NCBI RefSeq assembly: GCF_001861355.1
Contig: NZ_MASN01000001.1
Location: 62,001 to 126,000, forward strand
Length of the DNA stretch: 64,000 bases
DNA from: Natrialba sp. SSL1
GTDB taxonomy: Archaea; Halobacteriota; Halobacteria; Halobacteriales; Natrialbaceae
Reading direction: 5' to 3'
Part shown: in pieces, positions 17,942 through 26,973 of the stretch
How positions within the stretch are numbered: the first letter of the stretch is position 1
Layout of the letters: the number at the start of each line of letters is the position of its first letter
Program-made: the position numbers and the translations under genes
The notes under the pieces: model-generated
The model's input: only the letters and a program-made list of their open reading frames with translations
Database searches by the model: none
Told to the model about the DNA's origin: nothing

Positions 17942-18423
17942 CTTGCAGTTCTTCGATTGCTAGTCTATCGCTGTTTTGCGGTCTGTTCTTTTCCACGCCG
18001 TCTCGTCTCGTGAGACGCGTCTCAGTAGATTCCGTGCAGTGGTGTACTGTTTTCCTCGTCCGGCGGTGCTGTTCGCTCATCCCGCGTCTTTCGGCTCTCA
18101 TCACTCCCACTCATCACTCACCACTCCGCTCTCGTCTCTCGTTACTCACGACTCCGTTCTCAGCTCCCATCACTCACCACTTCACTCTCAGCTCTCGACT
18201 CGCAACTCTCGCGTTACTATGGCTGTCTCCCGTTCAAACCCATGACCTTCTAGTCGTTCGTGTTGTCTCCACAGCCAGCGACAGTGAGCCACAGTTCGCT
18301 CAGCTACACCACCGGACTCGAGTCCGGTATGACTCGTGCCCAATTCAAGTCAGGAGAACGTGAACGACATCGGAATACCGAACGTCAGACCGGTCGACGC
18401 GAAAGCGACTCACAGTCTCGGAC
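17942..18423. other. gene-free stretch with degenerate CTCAYYACTC repeats
   Basis: No credible gene. From about 18095 to 18212 the plus strand is a pyrimidine-rich array of degenerate short units such as CTCATCACTCAC, ACTCCGCTCTC and CTCGTTACTCACGACTC. The short open frames here are low-complexity Ser/Thr/His strings and were rejected. The stretch separates the convergent secY and 703-aa genes, so it may hold the terminators of both. Confidence 0.5.
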
Positions 18424-20535
18424 TCACCCCTCTCCGCTCTCGGTTTCCCTTTCGACGACGATCTCCTCGCCGTCCCACACACCGACGCCGTGGAGCGTCG
18501 TCTCTTCGTCGACGACCGGCAACGACTCGAGTTCCTGTCCAGGCGCATCCCGGTCCACTGACTCAGGGAGACCGAGGTCGGCGACGTGAACGTACGTCCG
18601 TTCGGGCTGGTCTTCAACCGCCGTTCCGCCCGGAACGAGCTCGGCCGGCCCGACCTGATCGACCAGGGTTCCCAGATCCTCGACGGTTGCGCCGCTGGTA
18701 ATGCGGACGGTATCGTCACCCAGTTCGACGCTCGTTCGCGTCAGGTCGAGATTCCACTCCTCGAGAATGTCGACGAACTCCGACCCGGTCTGACCGCCGA
18801 GCGGGTCCGGACCGAGCGACTCCGTGATGAAGCCGAGGGTTCTGTCCGCGACCGTCGATCGCGGGAGTTCGAACTCGCCGTGCAGGTCGAGTTCCCCATC
18901 GACATCCGTGGCAGCGAGCGAGAACGAAACCGCTGCAGGCTCTTCGAACCCGCGGTCCGTACGCTCCTCGACGTACTCGCTCCAATTGTCGGTCGTCCCG
19001 GTCACTGTCGCGTCAACTGTCGCCTGCGGGACGGCCGCCGTCTGCTCGTGATCGTCGTCTCCCGCCTCGTCGGCATCGATCACATTGACCGACGCGTTCC
19101 ACTCGGTCGTCGTCCGGAGATCCGCTGCGGCCTGTGCAGCCAGCGTCTCCGCGACGCGTTCGTCGGGTGTCAGATTCGCTGCTGACGCGTCGTCCGTCGT
19201 GTTGGTAGCCGTCCCGTTCTCGTCTCCGGGGGCAGTCACATCCGCCAGCGCCCGCGCCGTTTCCTGATAGTTCCCGACCGCGACATCCCAATCGACCACT
19301 GTTCGCGTCTCCGTTTCCGTCTGCGTCGTCGTCCGCGATACCGTGACCGTCTCGAGGTCGAGCGCCGTCACCCCGCTCGCGATCTCGGACGCCTCCTGTG
19401 TGGACACCTGGGAGTGGTCAGCCAGTTCGGTCGCTACCATCGCCTCGATTCCGTCGTCGATCCCCGTGTACGTCACGGTGTACTCGAGTTCGAGTCGAGC
19501 CGTTTCGTTCTGGCTTTCGACCCCGTCGGTCTCCACGACCGCGTACTCGTGGTGGTGGAGTTCTACGTCGCTTTCGCCGTCGAACGTTGCAGCGATGGTG
19601 TCGTACTCTGCTTCGAGCGCGTTCGAGAGTGCCGTCTGGTCGGCAAGGATCGCATCGTCACTCGTGTTTACGTACTCGAGTTGGCTGACCGAGAGCCGGT
19701 AGCCGTCGGAGAGTCCGTCGTCAGTGAGCGTGAGCTCGGTGCTCGCAGCGGGCGTCGTGTTCCCGTCCTGCGCTGCGTTCGAGGCTCGCTCGTGAACGAC
19801 GGCCCACTGCCCGCTCGTGGTAACGGTTTCGGGCGTCATCTCCATCGTGCCGCTCGTTTCCGCGGCCGTCGGCGGCTCCGAAACGGTCTGTACCGGTGTC
19901 CCGTGCTGTGCTCGCGTCGTCTCCGTCGCCTCTGCAGCCATCGGTCCCGGCATCTCGGTGATCGCCGTTGTACTCGAGAGCGAGGCGTCGAATTCGTTTG
20001 CGTCCGGCGAGTATTCGCCGTCGACATCGATCGTCAGCGCGGTCTCGCCGGTGGGCTGGGCGAACAGTTGGTCGAGGTCCTGTTCGAGGTCGAACGAGCC
20101 CAGTGCCGTCGTTGCCGTCGGCTCGTCACCGCCGGCAGAACTGCCGGACTCACCTGCTGACTCGAGTTCGCTTGCGGACCCGCCTGACAGCCCCAGTAAG
20201 AGCTCCGTGAGCTGTTGTGTGACGTCCGCACCGAGCTGGGTCGATCCGTCCGCCGAATCGGATTCGTAGACGAGTACACCGCTGTCGTCAGCCAGGAGGT
20301 AGAGTTCGTCCGCCTCCCCCATCTCGTCTGCAGCCGCTTCGGGGGTGTCGTAGGCCGTCATGTGCGGTGGTGTGTCGGCGGTGAGCAGCGTCTCCGATGG
20401 AGCCTCGCCGTACGTGTACGTAAATCCGAGACCCAGAACGGCGATTCCAGCGAGGACGGCGATGCCGACGGCGATGAGGAGCTCTCGCCGGCTCGTCGAG
20501 CCGCGGTCGTCACGCTGGAAGCGCCACCGTGTCAT
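18424..20535 (-). CDS. large membrane-anchored surface protein of unknown function
   Basis: A 703-residue protein with one N-terminal membrane helix at about residues 20-42, preceded by a basic stretch (RDDRGSTSRRE). The rest would lie outside the cell. It is very acidic and Thr/Ser-rich, with several Asn-x-Thr/Ser sites (NTTDDA, NETARL, NWSEYV) that could be N-glycosylated. Regular beta-type segments such as LELEYTVTYTGI suggest a repeated sandwich. There is no Tat motif, lipobox or C-terminal PGF anchor. I do not recognise the family. A TATA element sits 23-32 bases upstream of the ATG. It faces secY convergently. Confidence 0.75.
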   Translation of the reverse strand: MTRWRFQRDDRGSTSRRELLIAVGIAVLAGIAVLGLGFTYTYGEAPSETLLTADTPPHMTAYDTPEAAADEMGEADELYLLADDSGVLVYESDSADGSTQLGADVTQQLTELLLGLSGGSASELESAGESGSSAGGDEPTATTALGSFDLEQDLDQLFAQPTGETALTIDVDGEYSPDANEFDASLSSTTAITEMPGPMAAEATETTRAQHGTPVQTVSEPPTAAETSGTMEMTPETVTTSGQWAVVHERASNAAQDGNTTPAASTELTLTDDGLSDGYRLSVSQLEYVNTSDDAILADQTALSNALEAEYDTIAATFDGESDVELHHHEYAVVETDGVESQNETARLELEYTVTYTGIDDGIEAMVATELADHSQVSTQEASEIASGVTALDLETVTVSRTTTQTETETRTVVDWDVAVGNYQETARALADVTAPGDENGTATNTTDDASAANLTPDERVAETLAAQAAADLRTTTEWNASVNVIDADEAGDDDHEQTAAVPQATVDATVTGTTDNWSEYVEERTDRGFEEPAAVSFSLAATDVDGELDLHGEFELPRSTVADRTLGFITESLGPDPLGGQTGSEFVDILEEWNLDLTRTSVELGDDTVRITSGATVEDLGTLVDQVGPAELVPGGTAVEDQPERTYVHVADLGLPESVDRDAPGQELESLPVVDEETTLHGVGVWDGEEIVVERETESGEG

Positions 20536-20557
20536 ATGATGCAGTTGCGACCCGGGC

Positions 20558-20567
20558 GTTATAAAAC
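20558..20567 (-). promoter_or_regulatory. TATA box of the 703-aa surface-protein gene
   Basis: GTTTTATAAC on the minus strand, 23-32 bases upstream of the ATG at 20535. No ribosome-binding sequence intervenes, so the transcript is probably leaderless. Confidence 0.55.
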
Positions 20568-20830
20568 ACGATAGTATGTGTGATCGTCCACGAGCGTGGA
20601 CTGTCGCTCTTTCTGTTACGGATGGTGCAGAACGTGTGAGTACGCTGGCGCTGTCGTACGGTCAGAGCGCCATTGTCACTGGATAGACGAAACGAATGGA
20701 GAGGAGGGGAACGAATACGTAACGAACGGATAGCTGAGGGATGAGCGGTGAGAGACAGAGCGCGAGAAAGAGGGTGAGAAATACGAGCAAAAACGAACCG
20801 GTCGTCGGCCGATACCCGCTGGGAGACCGA
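20568..20830. other. gene-free stretch upstream of the surface-protein gene
   Basis: I see no gene, tRNA or clear repeat here. The region holds upstream promoter DNA for the 703-aa gene and the 3' flank of the cytochrome oxidase subunit IV gene, both on the minus strand. Confidence 0.4.
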
Positions 20831-21091
20831 TTACTGAATGGAGTATCCCGCTGCGATGGTGAGCAGGAACACCATGAACACGGCGGTCGCCATCATGTAC
20901 GTGATGGACCGCGGCTCTTCGATCAGGTGCTGGTAGTAGGCAGCGATCAGTCCAATCTTGGCTACTGCGAGCAGTATCGTCCCGCCAATTGCGATCGAGT
21001 ACGCGAAGTCGAACTCGAAGAAGACGAACTTCCCCGTACCCAGTACCAACAGCAGGACGTAAATGATGGTGTACGTTCGAAGGTCAGCCAT
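20831..21091 (-). CDS. cytochrome c oxidase subunit IV-type protein
   Basis: An 86-residue protein with three membrane helices (about residues 8-24, 31-52 and 64-84), matching the prokaryotic COX4/CyoD-type small subunit. The loop YYQHLIEEPR between helices 2 and 3 is typical. It probably stabilises the oxidase. It lies about 160 bases downstream of the fused subunit I-III gene on the same strand, as expected for a haem-copper oxidase cluster. Confidence 0.78.
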   Translation of the reverse strand: MADLRTYTIIYVLLLVLGTGKFVFFEFDFAYSIAIGGTILLAVAKIGLIAAYYQHLIEEPRSITYMMATAVFMVFLLTIAAGYSIQ

Positions 21092-21250
21092 TAGCGTAGA
21101 ATTGTGAGCGTCGGTTACTTATACCTTCCTCATGCGCCCCGTCACACCGGTGTGGTGGCGATTATGTTCGCGTACAGCTGGCGTCGTCGCTCACTGGTTA
21201 CTGGAAACGAACCAAAACGCAAAATCAGAAACCTGTGTAGCGAACCGGCG

Positions 21251-23731
21251 CTACATCAGGTAGAACAGTGGGAACAGCAAGACCCACACGATGTCGACGA
21301 AGTGCCAGTAGAGTCCGAAGAACTCCACCGGGCGATGATCCTCGAGATACGCATCGACGCTGATGATCCGGTAGATCATGAACACGGCGATGAACAGTCC
21401 GAGGATCACGTGGAGTGCGTGCAGGCCGGTCGTGACGTAGTAGATCGAGTACTCGAGGCCGTACCACCAGTACTCGCCGTCAGCGAACTTCACGCTGTAC
21501 TCGTAGGCCTTCACGCCCATGAACGTCAGCCCAAGCAGGAGGGTCGCCGTCATAGCGCCGAGCAGCCCCTTCTTGCTCTTCCGTTCGGCCATCACGAGCG
21601 CGAGGATGACCGTGAAACTCGACGTGAGCAGCACGTAGGTGTTGAGCAGACCTGGCCAGGAAGCGAACGGCACAGTCGTCCACTCGTGCCAGCCCATGTG
21701 GATGCGCATGAAGACGTACGCACCGATGATGGCACCGAAGACGACGACGTCAGATGCCAGGAACACCCAGACACCGAACTTGGTGTTGCCGACACCGCCG
21801 AACGGCCAGCGCTCTGCGATGTTCATCTCCGGCACTTCGAAGTCCTCCATGCCGAATTTGTACAGCGTCACACCCATGATACCGATCCCGAGCACCGTCA
21901 GAATCGGATACAGCATGCTCGGTTCGGGTACGGTAGTAAGTCCCTCGGGCGGGTTTGGCGTTCCTTCGGCGAAGTCGACAATGTAGGGCGTCAGCCCTGA
22001 CAGGCCGAGGAAGAACACGAACGTCCCAACACCGATACCGAACGGCCAGATGCTGGCGTGGTCGGCGTGTTCCTCTTCGTGCTCGATTCCGGCCTCGGCT
22101 TGGTTACCCTGTCCGTGTGCGACCCCGCCGTCCGTCGCAGCCGGCGAGTCCTCAACGAACTCGAGTCGGCCGCTGGCGTAGCTTGGTCGGCCGTCCCAGT
22201 TCTCGAGCGGCGGTGGGGATGGAATCGCCCACTCGGCCGTTCGGGAGAACTCCCACGGGTTGTCGGGAGCCTCGGGGCCGGAGACCCAGCTCTTTGCGAA
22301 CGTCAGGATCATAATCAGGAACGACGCGCCGAGGATGAACGCCCCGACGGTCGCAACCTGGTGGTAGGTCTGGGCACCCTCGGCAAAGTGGAAGACACGC
22401 CGTGGCGTTTCCCAGGCGAGGAACATCGGGAAGTACAGCATGTTGAACCCGATGAAGTAGACCGCGAAGTTGAGTTTGCCCAGCGTTTCGGAGTACATCT
22501 TTCCGGTGATCTTTGGCCACCAGTAGTAGAGGCCGGCGACCAGTGCGGTCACACCGGAGACCATCACGTAGTGGAAGTGTGCGACGACCCAGTAGGTGCC
22601 ACGGAACTCGTAGTCCAGCACGACGGCACCGAGGAAGACCCCGGTAATACCGCCGAGGATGAACAGCACGAGCGCACCGAGGCTGAACAGGAACGGGGTC
22701 GTGAATCGCACGCGACCCTTGACCATCGTGTAGATCAGCGCGAAGACCATCAGGTCGAACGGCAGCGAGATCCCGATGGTCGTCGCCATCATCAACGTCT
22801 TGATCTCCAGGTTGATGGTCGTCAGGAACATGTGGTGCATCCAGACGAGGAACGACTGGACGGCCACGAGGACCATCGCGATGATGACCCACTTGCGGCC
22901 GACGAGGCGTCGTCCGGTGAACGTCTGGAACGTCTCGAACATGATCCCCAGTGCGGGGAAGAAGACGATGTACACCTCCGGGTGACCGAAGAACCAGAAC
23001 AGGTGTGCCCACAGCAGGCTCGACCCCTGATCTGTCGCGAAGTACTGCGTCAGTAAGACGCGGTCACTCACCAGCAACAGCAGTGCAGCGAGCAGCGCTG
23101 CGAACGCGAACAGCATCATCCAGACGGTCAGGAGCCACGACCAGGTGAACATCGGCATGTTCCAGAGGCCGAGCCCCTCCGCACGGGAGCGATGAATCGT
23201 TACGAGGAAGTTCACCGTCCCGATCGTGATCGAAATCACGAACAGCATGAGCCCGAGGATGACGGCGTTGCCACCCGTCGTCGCCTCCATCGCGGGTGTG
23301 TACGTCGGCACGTTCAGTGGCGCGTACATCGTCCACCCGCCAGCGAAGGTGCCCTGCTGGAAGAACGAGATGATCAGCAGTACGCCCGAGAACAGGTAGA
23401 ACCAGTAGCTCAGGGCGTTCATCCGCGGGAACGCGAGGTCCTTCGCACCGATCTGCAGCGGCACGAGGTAGTTTGCGAATCCGGAGGCGATCGGTGAGAG
23501 GAACCAGAACACCATCAACAGCCCGTGTGTGGTGACTGCCTGGTTAAACTCGTTCCCGGACAGGATACCGACTCCGCCTGGCTCCCAGAGCTGGATCCGG
23601 AAGATCAGCGCCATCGCGCCGCCGAGCAGGAGGAAGAAGATAGCGGTAGCGATGTAGAGGATCCCGACGTCTTTGTGGTTCGTCGTGACGAGCCAGCGCT
23701 TGACCGTCGTCATTGGTGGGAGATCAGCCAT
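21251..23731 (-). CDS. coxAC: cytochrome c oxidase, fused subunits I and III
   Basis: An 826-residue fusion. Residues 1 to about 560 are subunit I. The low-spin haem ligands are H69 (TTHGLLMVFW) and H387, and the haem a3 ligand is H385 (VVAHFHYVMV). The CuB ligands are H250, H299 and H300, with the cross-linked Tyr Y254 in GHPEVY. After a His/Glu-rich linker near 545-575, residues about 640-826 are subunit III (YYVTTGLHALHVILGLF and YWHFVDIVWVLLFPLFYL). It is the terminal proton-pumping oxidase in the cytoplasmic membrane. The I-III fusion occurs in several archaea and bacteria. Its ATG overlaps the subunit II stop by one base. Confidence 0.95.
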   Translation of the reverse strand: MADLPPMTTVKRWLVTTNHKDVGILYIATAIFFLLLGGAMALIFRIQLWEPGGVGILSGNEFNQAVTTHGLLMVFWFLSPIASGFANYLVPLQIGAKDLAFPRMNALSYWFYLFSGVLLIISFFQQGTFAGGWTMYAPLNVPTYTPAMEATTGGNAVILGLMLFVISITIGTVNFLVTIHRSRAEGLGLWNMPMFTWSWLLTVWMMLFAFAALLAALLLLVSDRVLLTQYFATDQGSSLLWAHLFWFFGHPEVYIVFFPALGIMFETFQTFTGRRLVGRKWVIIAMVLVAVQSFLVWMHHMFLTTINLEIKTLMMATTIGISLPFDLMVFALIYTMVKGRVRFTTPFLFSLGALVLFILGGITGVFLGAVVLDYEFRGTYWVVAHFHYVMVSGVTALVAGLYYWWPKITGKMYSETLGKLNFAVYFIGFNMLYFPMFLAWETPRRVFHFAEGAQTYHQVATVGAFILGASFLIMILTFAKSWVSGPEAPDNPWEFSRTAEWAIPSPPPLENWDGRPSYASGRLEFVEDSPAATDGGVAHGQGNQAEAGIEHEEEHADHASIWPFGIGVGTFVFFLGLSGLTPYIVDFAEGTPNPPEGLTTVPEPSMLYPILTVLGIGIMGVTLYKFGMEDFEVPEMNIAERWPFGGVGNTKFGVWVFLASDVVVFGAIIGAYVFMRIHMGWHEWTTVPFASWPGLLNTYVLLTSSFTVILALVMAERKSKKGLLGAMTATLLLGLTFMGVKAYEYSVKFADGEYWWYGLEYSIYYVTTGLHALHVILGLFIAVFMIYRIISVDAYLEDHRPVEFFGLYWHFVDIVWVLLFPLFYLM

Positions 23732-24795
23732 TATTCGTCACCTCCCTCGTCGGTTTCCTCGCCGTCACCGTCGTCGTTCGTTTCTTCGTCTTCTTCGTCA
23801 GCTTCCTCTTCCTCATCCTCATCATCAGTTTCGTCGTCTTCAGCTCCCAACTCGACCGTGTAGGTCTCGTCAATTGGCTCGGTGAAGTCGACAGTCTCCT
23901 CGATCGTCTCGAACTCGTCGTCAGTCGAGGTGATGGTCAGCTCGTACGGCCCACCCTGTTCGATCTCGCCGATCGTGATGGAGCCGTTCTCGAACTCATC
24001 GTCCGTGTACGTGAAGCTGAGGTCCTCCTCGAACTGGTCGTTCTCCTCGTGGACGAGCTCGAGTTCGAAGCCGTCAGTGACGCGCTCTTCGTTCTCGTCC
24101 TCGAGTGTTATCTCCATCGTGAGCTGTTCGTCGACCCACTGTTCGAACTCGTCTTCAGGGAGAACCGTCACGTCGGCAACCATACCGGAGTGGCCGAAGC
24201 CACACAGCTCGAAGCACTCGATCAGGTAGTCGCCGTCTTCTTCGGCGACGAACCAGGTTTCGTCAGTCTCGCCTGGGATCGCGTCAGCCTTCACGCGAAG
24301 CTCTGAGATCCCAAATGTGTGCCAGACGTCCCGTGATGTCACCTCTGTCCAGATCGGTGTATCAGCGGGAACGACGAGCTCACCGCCGGTCTCGATACCG
24401 TTCTCGTATTCGAAGTCCCAGCCGAAGGCCCAGCCTTCGACGTCGACCTCGAGTGCCTCTTCGTCAGGGGTGTCCGGTCCGTCCTCGACGACGAGGAGCA
24501 TCCCGTAGGACCACACAACCAGCGAAATGACGATGATGGCACTCAGTCCGAACGAGAGGAATAGCTTCTTACCGCCCTGTCCGCCTGTCGGAAGTTCTCC
24601 GAGCGTCGGCAGATCCTCGTCGGCCTTCGAGTCGCCGTTATCACGATACTTGTACGCGTTGTACAAGGTGTACGCGACAACGACGACACCGACGAGCGTC
24701 CCGAGACCGAGGAACACGAGGAAAATTTCCTCGAAGATATCGACCCGGGTCTGCACCTGCATCGGAGTCGTGTATGCGTTGAAGATCGTATTCAC
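23731..24795 (-). CDS. coxB: cytochrome c oxidase subunit II
   Basis: A 354-residue subunit II with two membrane helices (about 22-44 and 78-101) and an extracellular CuA cupredoxin domain. The CuA ligands are H159 (DVWHTFGI), C194, E196, C198, H202 and M205 (ECFELCGFGHSGM). An additional beta domain at about 225-320 and an Asp/Glu-rich tail of about 35 residues follow. The GTG at 24795 is the longest start. The TATA-like element at 24811-24818 predicts a transcript start near 24788, which favours the in-frame ATG at 24762 (residue 12, MQVQTRVDIFEEIF). It is the first gene of the oxidase operon. Confidence 0.93.
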   Translation of the reverse strand: MNTIFNAYTTPMQVQTRVDIFEEIFLVFLGLGTLVGVVVVAYTLYNAYKYRDNGDSKADEDLPTLGELPTGGQGGKKLFLSFGLSAIIVISLVVWSYGMLLVVEDGPDTPDEEALEVDVEGWAFGWDFEYENGIETGGELVVPADTPIWTEVTSRDVWHTFGISELRVKADAIPGETDETWFVAEEDGDYLIECFELCGFGHSGMVADVTVLPEDEFEQWVDEQLTMEITLEDENEERVTDGFELELVHEENDQFEEDLSFTYTDDEFENGSITIGEIEQGGPYELTITSTDDEFETIEETVDFTEPIDETYTVELGAEDDETDDEDEEEEADEEDEETNDDGDGEETDEGGDE

Positions 24796-24810
24796 CTCTA
24801 TTGGAGCCGC

Positions 24811-24818
24811 CTATATGT
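24811..24818 (-). promoter_or_regulatory. TATA-like element of the cytochrome oxidase operon
   Basis: ACATATAG on the minus strand. With usual archaeal spacing, transcription would start near 24788, downstream of the GTG at 24795. This argues for the internal ATG start of subunit II. Confidence 0.4.
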
Positions 24819-25364
24819 CGGACGGTGGTTTCCGGGACCACTTATCTATTTGGAAACGGGCCGACGCGTTCAGATTTGCCGGATGCTGTCTGTCGATGGC
24901 TCGCGTCAGCATAGTCTGCCCGTCGACATGGTCCTCGGGTTGCCTGTTGGAGTCTGTCCTCTTCTTTCTATCGTTGGCGATGCGCGATTTTCGTTAGAAA
25001 CCCGGAGTATTTCCCTGCCGCGAGGCGACCGATGCGAACAGGTTCGGCACAGCTGATTCACGTTGTGGCTGTGTACACACCGAACTCCGTCTCTCACACC
25101 GAGTTACGCTCGCGCGCGGATGCCTACTGAAATCAGAGAGTCGGTCGTGGAAGGGTATTCACCTGACCGTACACACACTCACAGAGAGACACAGTATACA
25201 CGCGCAAAGCCCCACAACGTACCGTCCAACGGGTACTACCAGTCTTCGCAGCGACGTGCAAAGGCCCGATACACGATACCCGACACTCGATACCCGATAC
25301 CCACCTCTCTCAGCGCACTGGACAGAGCGCAACCCTCTATACTGTTGCTCTCTAACCACGACGT
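24819..25364. other. gene-free divergent region
   Basis: No open frame here has haloarchaeal protein character. At 25266-25302 a short degenerate array of CGATACCC-like units is present (CCCGATACACGATACCCGA, then ACTCGATACCCGATACCC). A TATA-like CTCTATAC near 25335 could serve the amphi-Trp gene that starts at 25365. Otherwise nothing is recognised. Confidence 0.45.
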
Positions 25365-25655
25365 ATGCCAGAAGACGTTCTCTTCAAATTCGAACAGCAA
25401 CTGAGCCGCGACGAGATCGCCGCCTACCTCCGTGCCGCAGCCGACAACTTAGAACAGGGCGAGGACATCACCCTCTCTGCCGGCTCCGACTCCGTCACCA
25501 TGTCGCCACCAGCAAACCCAACGTTCGAGATCAAAGCCGAACACGAGTACTCGAACGAGTCCGATCCCGGCGAACTCAGTATCGAGTTCGAACTCGAGTG
25601 GAAAAAGGGCGCAGACACCGACGACTCGGCGGATGGCTCGCTGCAGATCGAGTGA
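25365..25655 (+). CDS. amphi-Trp domain-containing protein
   Basis: A 96-residue protein with the amphi-Trp pattern: MPEDVLFKFEQQLSRDEIAA, a helix, then AGSDSVTMSPPANPTFEIKA and the Trp-containing strand IEFELEWKKG near the end. The domain is a small two-layer fold common in haloarchaea; its function is unknown. It is monocistronic and preceded by a TATA-like element about 28 bases upstream. Confidence 0.85.
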   Translation: MPEDVLFKFEQQLSRDEIAAYLRAAADNLEQGEDITLSAGSDSVTMSPPANPTFEIKAEHEYSNESDPGELSIEFELEWKKGADTDDSADGSLQIE

Positions 25656-25753
25656 GCTGATCCTGAAATACGTCTACAGCACAGCTACCTACGGGTACAA
25701 AACAGCTGCCTACCGAGAATACTGATCCCGTCTAACTACCAATCCGGCTCAAA

Positions 25754-26266
25754 TCAAAGTTCGACGACCCACACCCGAAACGACGACGGTAACCCATATA
25801 CCGTCCGAAAGACGGCGTCGATAAACTGACCGATCCGGTTCGGATCCGCTTTTGCACTGACGTGGACGTTGACGCCGTCGGCATCTTCGGGCCGGGTAAT
25901 CTCCTCAATTTTGAACACAGGGAAGTCGTTCAACAGCTGTTTCAGACGGTCGAGCTCCTGGTCGGTGCAGTCGAGGTTGATCGTGCCGTCACCGAACTGC
26001 AGCCACGGAACACCGAGTGACGGGTCCAGTTCTAGGTCGTCTTCAGCCTCACTTTCACTTACATTCCCACTCTCCGACCCGCTTCCTTCGTCGTCACCAG
26101 CATCGTCGCTCTCGAGTGCCGTCTCATTCTCAGTCGTACTCGAGTCGAACACGCTCTCGTCCGCTTCGAACGTGACGAATCCGCTTGCACGCGTTCGGTG
26201 TGCTGTAATGGCGTCGACGTACAGATTTCGGCGATCTGCGGGCGCTTCGGCATCGAATCTGGTCAT
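25754..26266 (-). CDS. conserved-type haloarchaeal protein of unknown function, divergent from adk
   Basis: A 170-residue acidic protein. The N-terminal part ([20 protein letters not shown]) and the C-terminal part ([20 protein letters not shown] and [21 protein letters not shown]) look folded. Residues about 45-80 are a Ser/Glu/Asp-rich low-complexity spacer. I do not recognise a family with known function. It is transcribed away from adk, and the roughly 60-base gap between their starts contains the promoters of both genes. No membrane segment or signal peptide. Confidence 0.75.
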   Translation of the reverse strand: MTRFDAEAPADRRNLYVDAITAHRTRASGFVTFEADESVFDSSTTENETALESDDAGDDEGSGSESGNVSESEAEDDLELDPSLGVPWLQFGDGTINLDCTDQELDRLKQLLNDFPVFKIEEITRPEDADGVNVHVSAKADPNRIGQFIDAVFRTVYGLPSSFRVWVVEL

Positions 26267-26325
26267 ACAGCAGTAGATGTGCCCGTTTCTTTAAGCCTTT
26301 ATGCGCTGGCGCTGAACGAGCAGAT

Positions 26326-26961
26326 ATGGCACAGCCACGAATCTTGATTCTCGGGGCTCCCGGGGCAGGCAAAGGGACACAGAGTGCGAATATCACCGAC
26401 GAGTTCGACGTCGAACACGTCACGACTGGTGATGCGCTCCGTTCGAACAAGCAGATGGATATCTCCGACATGGACACGGAGTACGACACCCCGGGCGAGT
26501 ACATGGACCAGGGCGAGCTCGTCCCCGACGAGGTCGTCAACGCTATCGTCGATGAAGCACTTTCCCAGACCGACGGCTTCGTCCTCGACGGCTATCCGCG
26601 GAACTTAGAGCAGGCGGAGGAACTCGAGGGGATGACCGATCTCGACGTTGTGCTCTATCTGGATGTCAGCGAGGAGGAACTCGTTCACCGCCTTACCGGC
26701 CGGCGGATGGATCCCGAGACGGGTGAGATTTACCACGTCGAGTATAACCCGCCGGAGGATCCCGAGGTCGAAGACCGACTCGAACAGCGTGAGGACGACA
26801 CCGAGGAGACCGTCCGCGAACGACTTCGCGTTTATCGAGAGAACACGGAACCGGTCGTGGAGTACTACGACGACCAGGGGACACTCGAGCGCGTCGACGG
26901 CGAGCAGGCACCCGACGACGTTTGGGAGTCAGTGAAAGAGACGATCGAATCGACAACGTAG
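26326..26961 (+). CDS. adk: adenylate kinase
   Basis: A 211-residue adenylate kinase of the bacterial/eukaryal-like type. The P-loop GAPGAGKGT is at residues 10-18, the AMP-binding helix has TTGDALRS, and [10 protein letters not shown] and the LID start [20 protein letters not shown] are present. It converts ATP plus AMP to two ADP. The LID has no zinc-binding Cys set. In many archaea adk directly follows secY; here 8.4 kb separates them. The promoter region carries TTTAAG about 30-40 bases before the ATG. Confidence 0.95.
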   Translation: MAQPRILILGAPGAGKGTQSANITDEFDVEHVTTGDALRSNKQMDISDMDTEYDTPGEYMDQGELVPDEVVNAIVDEALSQTDGFVLDGYPRNLEQAEELEGMTDLDVVLYLDVSEEELVHRLTGRRMDPETGEIYHVEYNPPEDPEVEDRLEQREDDTEETVRERLRVYRENTEPVVEYYDDQGTLERVDGEQAPDDVWESVKETIESTT

Positions 26962-26973
26962 ACGAACTACGGA

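Noticed and set aside
17976-18363. plus-strand frames between secY and the 703-aa gene
   Set aside because: Ser/Thr/His-rich translation of a degenerate repeat; no start signals.
21104-23056. long plus-strand frames across the oxidase genes
   Set aside because: They oppose clear haem-copper oxidase coding sequence and have His/Arg/Glu-rich shadow composition.
25063-25404. plus-strand frames upstream of the amphi-Trp gene
   Set aside because: Low-complexity translation of CGATACCC-type repeats, overlapping the real gene in another frame.
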